Below, in pieces: positions 57,155 to 64,000 of a stretch of DNA of 64,000 nt. Where the stretch lies: contig CBFFRP010000380.1 in assembly GCA_965644295.1 (NCBI GenBank), positions 248,001 to 312,000 of the forward strand. Reading direction: 5' to 3'. The number at the start of each line of letters is the position of its first letter. Positions within the stretch are counted from its first letter, which is position 1. A model generated the notes under the pieces. That model was not told the origin of the DNA and made no database searches. It was given only the letters and a program-made list of their open reading frames with translations. This stretch comes from Paraphysomonas bandaiensis (lineage: Eukaryota; Chrysophyceae). Both the position numbers and the translations under genes were made by a program.

Positions 57155-58240
57155 TCATGTAATAATCAGACTTTCATATAATTCATTTAGACGAGTGCAA
57201 TCCCACGGAATATTCTTTGTTAGTATATCGCTACTGACCAAGACATCCTCTTTGTCACGCCCAACATATCCCGTGCAACCAGCTATACCCAAGACGTAAT
57301 TTGCTACGTTCCTCAAACTGATTCTCATATTCATGTCATACTCCTTCTGTTGATTTAATCTAGACTTTTTATCCAAAAACTGGGGTTGTGGAGCCAAACA
57401 ACGTATCCCCATAATCTCGCATGCGAATGGAGTAATTTCTTCCTGGCCACGACCTCGGATGCCGTCATAGTCCATTAAAACTATCGAGTTGTTGCCAAAT
57501 ACCCTCCCATATCTCTGTGCTAGGTCCTCAATAAACAGTGATACATACCGGAATTTATGGTTGTGCACTATCCATGAGCTATAACTGTTCGGCCTTTTGG
57601 CACTCTTATTCATTTGAGTGTATAATGACTGGAGCCAACTGATAGGGTTTCTGTATGTAATAACAATCTTAACAGCGTCATACCCTTCGCAAATTTCTTT
57701 CAGCTCCATAATTTCATCGTGATTGAGCACAACTAAATCTTCACTAGAAAATACAACTGATTTTCCTTGGTCGAATGCATTTTTAATGTCACTTCTTGTC
57801 CGCTGCAAGTAATAAGCATATGTGTGATTGACGATCGATTTGCGGTTACAAAGACGATCCATATACTTTTCGTAATGTGGACATTCTAGCATAGACCATG
57901 ACCATAGGAAGTTGTAATCTATCGTTGTATTATGCCGACTTGATTTTGGAAGTCTCAGAGCCTTTTCGATATGGCTGTATATTTTGATCCCCGGAGCAAA
58001 TCCACCAGCTGTAGGCATAACCCACCCATGACGAGCAAAATCGAAGTAGCACTCGGCCATTGAGGCTTGTAAGGCTGATGTGCCAGTTTTTTGCGGTCCG
58101 ATATGAATCACAAGCTCACGTGGACTTCGACTGTTACCATTCACTGGAGCATCTTAAATGTGTCTTAGACATGGACCAAAGGCTCCAGACACACACCGCC
58201 ACAAACACAGAATACCGAATGTAAGAAACACACCCGCCAT
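57155..58240 (-). CDS. Sulfotransferase, probably Golgi type II membrane protein
   Basis: The catalytic part, 58144-57155 (329 aa), has the PAPS-binding P-loop VIHIGPQKTGTSAL and the 3'-phosphate segment VITYRNPISWLQSLY, the two signatures of sulfotransferases. It has no ATG of its own. Upstream in the same frame an ATG at 58240 opens a hydrophobic leader (MAGVFLTFGILCLW) followed by an in-frame stop; removing an intron of 24, 42 or 54 nt that ends at the TTTAAG acceptor joins the two in frame (continuing DAPVNGNSRS or YAPVNGNSRS). The leader would be a signal anchor. Acceptor substrate unknown; sulfated polysaccharide or glycoprotein is likely from the neighbouring sulfotransferase-like and glycosyltransferase genes. 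If no intron is used, the gene would be broken at the leader. Confidence 0.65.
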
Positions 58241-59913
58241 GTGAACTCGGTCCTATTTAAACGTTATAATTACATAAAATTATTCTCTATTGTAGTGTGT
58301 GTGAGTTTTGGGTTTAGCGAAACTAGAAAGATCTACAAGTATGTAAAATGAATTACACAACCTAAACTAGACCCTTAAAATGTATATACTATGGATTGCG
58401 CTGCTTGATGGGCAACAAGGAATCCACATATTTATTTGAGGAGCCTGGATCTGCATTCCGCTTTGGCGGGGTATGTTTAGTAGTTGAATGGTCCCACTTT
58501 GCTTTGCAATGATGCATTTCTACGTGTGCTGAGCGATAAATGTCCTATGCAGAGCTCTTACTTTATTAATTCAACCCAATACTGCCTTTCATTCTCATTG
58601 TATGCATGCAGCATCTACATCCGAGTTATATGGACGAGTGTTCAATACAGCTAAGCTTATAATCCAGAGGTGAATAAACGTATGTGCCGTGTGACACTCC
58701 TGATGTGATTTTATATATATGAAAGTAATCGATACGAATGGAAATTTTGAATTTTGAATTTTGAATTGGTATTCCCTGTGATTAACATTAAGAAGATATA
58801 CAAAAAGTCAAAGTATACAATCAATGGTGTCTACAGCAGGGAATGGCAATTGTACCAAATAAATTTCCGAATTTCATAATGCTACAACAAACTTACCCTA
58901 CTACTAAACATAAGGATACTGAGGGAAACAGATTAAATTTATACATAAACGTGATCATCATGAATGCACAAGAAAATTGTAGTGTGTATGATATGTGTGT
59001 GAAATCCTATCGTGACCAAATTCCTAACGGAACAATCCCCACTACCCCAAAGCACCTTCAACATCAGCTGTGGGCTGCGGCATTTCCGCATTTGAAGTCT
59101 CCCCTCAACAAAGTCGGACTCGCACCTTTTCGTGGTGATCTGGGGGATAAGTACCGGAAATATTTCTCCAGAAAACTAACGTGAACCGCATGCATAGTCA
59201 GCAGATATTGTTCTACCCACACATAGCCTAATGCTTGTGTGGTACAAGGGACACTAATTAGTGTTATTTGTGTAGACGTCTTTGAGCCCTGACGAATAAA
59301 CAGGTATCCGGGAATGGGCCCACCTTAAGAGTATTTGGGATATTGGACAGGAAGCTGAAGTCAAATATCCGGGCTGTTCACCTTAAGGACTCATATCATA
59401 TCAATATTTTGCCTGCTCACTGTGTATTTTCTTTGCGTTATAGAGCGGAAGTGGTTGCGCCTTGGTGCTTGCGATGGCGCAGAAGCAGCATTCGTAGCGT
59501 TATATAGTAGGATATCAGAGTTAAGCACTAGTTAGAGTTAAATTGCAATGCTGAATTAGATCGGACTCTTACATGCCTATTGCTAATAATAAGAATGAAT
59601 TATATATCACTTGCACTGAATTATATCAGACGCAGGAGGAATATAACGTGGAGTGTTTGATACCCTGCTTTGAAAGCTCACTCATCATTGTGTTTTCTCT
59701 GAAAATGCGTAACGGAATAAGTTGTTACTGCACCCTTACATATTATGTGCTATGATGGTTGTCACAAGTTTCATTTCGCAATTGAATTCTAACGGCTATC
59801 CTTCTGAACATCACTACACCAGTGAAACAAGGAATCTATCTGTCTACAAGAATGAAATTATTTTTCAAAGAACTTACCTACCGAGCTAAGATGATAAACA
59901 ACCGCAACAATAT
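58241..59913. other. Intergenic region with repeat R1 and a short TTGAATT tract
   Basis: 58741-58768 is a short microsatellite-like tract of GAATTTT units. A 113-codon open frame at 58843-59184 ends inside repeat R1 and is not a convincing gene. The remainder shows nothing recognisable. Confidence 0.4.
59030..59570 (+). repeat. Dispersed repeat R1, copy 3 (longest)
   Basis: Begins near CCCCTCAACAAAGTCGGACT (59101), continues through CCGGAAATATTTCTCC, the TAGACGTCTTTGAGC segment and the GGTTGCGCCTTGGTGCTTGC tail (59457), and ends with GCAATGCTGAATTAGATCGG. It is the reverse complement of the 5063-5421 copy and shares further 3' sequence with 38866-39100. Confidence 0.55.
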
Positions 59914-61050
59914 TTAACCTCTATACATCTTCTTGTGGACAAGAAACAGAGATAGTTTGAATATAAACAGAAACAGAAACAGTAAAACACAGTATTGTAC
60001 ATTCGAGAAAGGTGATGCTAATCCATCATGGGCCACACCAATCAAATTTCTCACGCGGGGAAATTGTGGCAGCTCTCCTCCAGTACGACCACCACGGTAG
60101 AGTAGTCTTCGGGAAGATGGCTGCAAGGCGCGACCTTTTAGCGCGTACTTATTGTGTAAAATATCCCGCAACTTCGCTATATCAAATACTGGTTTGGGGC
60201 CTTTTCCTCTTCCTTCCCTACCGGCAATAGCGGCTGTGGTATTGTGACTCTTCCAAAATCTACGTACTACGGCAACAATGTCATTGTTATCAGATATATT
60301 ATCGTCCCACAGACAAATCTGTAACGATGGCACGCCAGCAGCTTTAATGAGGGACATGGTTACAGTATTCAACGATACAAAAGCTTGCTGTAGTTCGACT
60401 AAAGCCTTAGACTTCCCAAACATTCTATCAAGCACGCGCGTTTGAACCAGAGCATCACTCACAATCTTCTCGCTTTGCATACAGCTGATAAAATCGTAAG
60501 GATGGAGAACATTCGCATTTTTCCATAGTTTCGGGTGACATATGGCACTAAATGGATGCAATGACAAACGGCGTTCGGCCCATTCCACTGGATCGCGGAG
60601 CGAAAGAATAACTGCTTGATCAGGAGCAAAATGGAGGATGTCTGGCAGAAGGCTATCAATGGGAAAATCAGAGGCAAACTCGTAATTCAAAAGTAAATTT
60701 GTAAGTGCGTGACGATAACTATCCAGAAGATCAGCAGATCGACATTTAATAGAGGGGTCGGCAATGCATATCCCAATAGCTAAAGTCCACTCCTGCATTG
60801 CTGTCTGTCCACCTTCTATATTGCATCCATCCAAAAAATGCATTGCGGTAACTCCTAATTCCGAGCATATTAATGCATTTATTGAACGTGTTCCAGTGGT
60901 TCCACTTCCTGCGTTAATAGACTTCAACATAATAGATGACTGATTCACTCCGGGAAGAGTCAATCCATATCGAGGATGACGCAACACATTCGCTATATAC
61001 CGTGATACATGTCCATGCTGATGTATAGCTTTCGAACAATTGCTCTCCAT
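59914..61050 (-). CDS. Sulfotransferase-like P-loop protein with C-terminal membrane anchor
   Basis: 378 aa, unspliced, ATG start MESNCSKAIH. INAGSGTTGTRSINALICSE is a P-loop of the GTTGT type found in a broad group of protist sulfotransferase-like proteins, and ILSLRDPVEWAERR fits the 3'-phosphate-binding RDP motif. The C terminus is a hydrophobic helix (about 352-371, YCVLLFLFLFIFKLSLFLV) followed by KKMYRG, so the protein may be tail-anchored; there is no N-terminal signal unless an upstream exon has been missed. Reaction presumed to be PAPS-dependent sulfation, but other P-loop uses are possible. Head-to-head with the glycosyltransferase gene, 356 bp apart. Confidence 0.55.
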   Translation of the reverse strand: MESNCSKAIHQHGHVSRYIANVLRHPRYGLTLPGVNQSSIMLKSINAGSGTTGTRSINALICSELGVTAMHFLDGCNIEGGQTAMQEWTLAIGICIADPSIKCRSADLLDSYRHALTNLLLNYEFASDFPIDSLLPDILHFAPDQAVILSLRDPVEWAERRLSLHPFSAICHPKLWKNANVLHPYDFISCMQSEKIVSDALVQTRVLDRMFGKSKALVELQQAFVSLNTVTMSLIKAAGVPSLQICLWDDNISDNNDIVAVVRRFWKSHNTTAAIAGREGRGKGPKPVFDIAKLRDILHNKYALKGRALQPSSRRLLYRGGRTGGELPQFPRVRNLIGVAHDGLASPFSNVQYCVLLFLFLFIFKLSLFLVHKKMYRG

Positions 61051-61406
61051 ACTGATATCGTATAAAAGTGGACCCTCTTCAGTGACATACAGCTGGACTA
61101 TGATATATTTATGATGCTGCGTACATGTATGTGTATCAGCTCATATGGCTGTATATGGCCAGCCAATTATGACATATACAGTGGTATACAGTGGTATTCC
61201 TATTGTCACCTATTTTTTTGTGATGTGTGATTCATCTGTGCGAAAGTTTCCACACGGATATACCGTATACTGCTGTATACAGCAGTATGTGCACCCTACC
61301 CTATACATGGGCACAGCAGCATGGCCAGACACAAGCCACCTTAAGGCGGCCACCTTCATTGGAATACTATGAAAATAATGCACTAACAGTGTTAATCACT
61401 TTTATT
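61051..61406. promoter_or_regulatory. Divergent promoter region, sulfotransferase-like / glycosyltransferase
   Basis: 356 bp between divergent ATGs. It contains repeated GTATACAGTGGTAT and GTATACTGCTGTATAC words around 61180-61285. The glycosyltransferase frame is open from 61227, but the ATG at 61407 opens the signal anchor and is preferred. Confidence 0.35.
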
Positions 61407-63576
61407 ATGAACAGAAAACTTGTTCTAATATCACTGGTTGTGTTGATATGTTTATCTGTATGGTTTTCACTCTATGGAACCAGTTCATTGGTTCCAAATG
61501 ACTCAAGATCAATCCTTCCATGGGGCAGTCAACTGCTGGACAGTCAACCACTGAATATTCATCGTGCAATTAGAAAATGGGAAGAAAATGAATATGCAAT
61601 GCGAAACCGTGTCAACGAAGTACTGAGCAATCCTGATCTTCTGCAATGTGATATGAATGCAAACGTCACTTTTGTTATGCCAACATATGGATCAAGATCG
61701 TCGATTACAAAATCCATACAATCCATTTTAAAGTTAGATGATTGTGCGTGGCGTTTGATTGTTGTATACCCTGTTGTTGATGATACTGTCAGTGGATTGC
61801 ATGAGGATGCGCCATTCCAACTGACGACTATCCCGCAGTATATTTGGCAAGACCCTCGAATATACTTTCTACCGTTCAAGAGCGCAGTGGGAATACATTA
61901 TGGGGGGTCACAAAGAAATGCAGCATTCCGGCACATAAGTACACCGTGGGTAGCCTTTATCGACGATGACGATATCATAACTGTAGACTATATTACACTA
62001 CTCAAGGAAGAGGTACACAACTTCCCTGAAGCAGCTGCAGTGCTGTTCCGTATGTCATGTATAACATGTGAGCACTCTATAGTTCCACCCGAATCTTATA
62101 GCACAATAGAAGCTAACCATGCTGGCATAAGCTTCGCTGTTCGTCGGGTAGTAGTTACTCCTCTGGGCAATCATCGGTTTGTGGATGGGCCCATTGAGGC
62201 CTTCAAATTTCTACATGATATGATCCGTGGTGGCCTGGGTGTGGTGCTCTCCGGATCAGTGACGTATCTAGTGAAGGGCAACTATGTAAAACCCGAAGTT
62301 CCAATTCCCTCTACACTTATTCGCCTCGCTGATGACAGCGTTACGGAAAGCAAACTGTCTGTCGTCAGACCCTTTCTAGGATTCGATTTTCCCGAAAAAG
62401 ATAGCATTTTCTTCGGGTCGAATGTTCGCGGATTGCAGCAATCACTGGAGCATCTACGTGGAGTTGGTTGTGTAGATAGTACGTTTCTTGACTCTGTTGC
62501 AGTGGAAGTACACTTCGGGTTCAAAACTCCTGTTGTTGATAGTAAAAAGCACCTAATCCAGGTGCAGGTGGAGCAGATACATAACAGAACCATACCCCGA
62601 ACAAACACACTCGTCTTTTCGTCACAGTACCTTCAGAAAATGCGCAGTGCTAGTCAAGTGTGGGCAATAGCTCCCTCTCATTACAGATTTTTGACACAAA
62701 CGTTGGGGCTGAGCAACGTTTTTTTTGTGCCTATGTGGCATATGACTGAGTCAGACGTGACTCTAGATTCGGTTTTGAATAGGAAAAAGCAGATACAACT
62801 AACAGCTCCGACGAAACACCAGGAGTGTGCGCCTGCTACAGTGCATCCCATTCTTTTTGAAGGAGATTCCTACCATGTGGGAAACTGTGTTTTGTACCCT
62901 GCAAACTGCCCCCAAGAAAAAGTCTATTCCAGTAGCACCCCTCTCTGCAAGCTCTCTCGAGTACTCTTCTTCGGCGCAGTTCGGCACAGTCAAAACGGTA
63001 GACGAGAACGACTCTGTCAGGTAATGAGCAAAGGGGTGGACGACTTCATATGTTATGAAGGAGTTTTTGGTTTGTACTTAAGCCGCCTGATTCACGCCGC
63101 CGACGTGGTGGTGCTGGACCGCTACTATGCTGTCTCTACGCTAGAATCCCACCGCATCGACCCACTGCTGTTGAAGGGGAAAGTTATTGTCAGCACACAT
63201 TCTTTTGGTGCGTGCGCCGTTATCTTTATAACTGTCTAGGTAATCGTCTATTTCAGACAGGGATCTCGAACTAGTGTACAACAACTCCATAGTGTTCGTA
63301 GACCGCATTGAGGACATGCCGGGCACTGTCAATAGAATCCTCAGCGATCAGCTTATGTTAAAGAGAATGTCTGCGTACAATAAAGATTTTATACGGCAGA
63401 AGGTGTGTCCTTGTTCGATGCAAAACGTGGTCACTAATAGTTCGCAGATGTTGCTATCGGAGCCACTATGTGCCGCCTTGACCGCGCTGCCACGATCCGT
63501 CATGTCTTATGATGCTGTAAACGTTGCAACGGGGAGTACCAAACTGGAGAAATGGCAGCAATATAAATATTGGTAG
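61407..63576 (+). CDS. Family 2-like glycosyltransferase, type II membrane protein
   Basis: Two exons, 61407-63207 and 63257-63576; 706 aa. An N-terminal signal anchor (MNRKLVLISLVVLICLSVWF) places it in the Golgi or ER with a lumenal catalytic domain. FVMPTYGSRSSITKSIQSIL is the nucleotide-binding beginning of a GT-A (family 2) fold, and WVAFIDDDDIITVDY carries the metal-binding DxD. Downstream, a possible second domain (about 390-700) has ...KVIVSTHSF-DRDLELVYNNSIVFVD, reminiscent of GT-B-type C-terminal parts, so it may be a two-domain enzyme. The intron (GTGCGT...TTTCAG, 49 nt) is supported by frame. Substrate unknown; it lies with two sulfotransferase-like genes, so glycan assembly and sulfation may be linked. 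Confidence 0.7.
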
Positions 63577-64000
63577 AGCATATATATATTATAAGCAATT
63601 TTCTAGAGGTTAGTATGTACTCTTTGCATTATCATATTTTCACAATATGCACTAATTGTACGACTCAATGACATGGTTTAATATATTTGATAAAAGTGAA
63701 GTGCACAGCTGGTTAGGACATTTGAACAATTATATCTACTTGTGATATATTCTTTGCCACTGTAGAGATACTGTAAAGAATATAAGAGTTTGTAGAAATG
63801 ATACAAGCAATACAATACCAATTCTCAGATATGCGATGTACACTTCATCTATAAATTCAACACCATTCCCTATGGAAAGTGGAAATAATCTGCTATAATA
63901 TGCTAAATCCGTTTAGCTAAATGAAATCACATTGCATAAAATATAAACCCATCAACATTGTTTTGTTAAGAAGCACAAGCCTGGCCTGTGCGTGCGTTGC
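63577..64000. other. AT-rich 3' flank, nothing recognised
   Basis: 424 bp with stops in all frames and no repeat match noticed elsewhere in the window. Confidence 0.4.

Noticed and set aside
58843-59184. 113-codon gene
   Set aside because: Its second half is repeat R1, whose other copies do not preserve the frame.

Overview
The window is a piece of a nuclear genome from a flagellated protist, most likely a stramenopile. The support is: spliced genes with very short introns (about 38-75 nt, GT...AG, all chosen here because they restore the reading frame); Pro-Thr/Pro-Ser stalks of the PTGQPSGQPT kind, which are common in ochrophyte-type stramenopiles; a radial-spoke protein, implying a motile flagellum; and a prolyl 4-hydroxylase with a stramenopile-like C-terminal domain. 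The species cannot be fixed from the sequence alone.

Layout. 1-4980: very AT-rich, intron-free, tightly packed genes that look like the end of an integrated polinton-like virus (partial packaging ATPase, a family of related beta-rich proteins, a coiled-coil fibre, a small basic protein, 12-bp iterons). 5060-6650: dispersed repeat plus a dead hAT transposon. 7139-31333: the main feature, two giant head-to-head paralogous genes (about 3,295 and 4,175 aa) for surface proteins built as NHL propeller, Pro/Thr stalk, REJ region, Cys-rich/EGF-like, GPS, and a polycystin-1-like membrane part. They are a mosaic of nearly identical and strongly diverged blocks. 31334-33691: repeat-rich non-coding DNA. 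33692-37017: receptor-type guanylate cyclase and a small type I membrane protein. 37018-39531: hAT relic and dispersed repeats. 39532-44193: prolyl 4-hydroxylase (12 exons) and a ZIP metal transporter. 44531-46190: an old repeat split by a TA-flanked transposon. 46554-52710: RSPH10B-like radial-spoke protein and glucosidase II beta subunit. 53921-57062: a small unknown gene and a GC-rich LINE remnant. 57155-63576: two sulfotransferase-like proteins and a family-2 glycosyltransferase.

How the genes fit together (inference). Most host proteins enter the secretory pathway: two giant surface receptors, a receptor cyclase, a ZIP transporter, and ER/Golgi enzymes for proline hydroxylation, N-glycan trimming, sulfation and glycosyl transfer. 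Five gene pairs are divergent with 350-710 bp between start codons. Exon boundaries below were derived by eye from splice consensus, frame and, for the receptor pair, mutual comparison; transcripts would be needed to confirm them.
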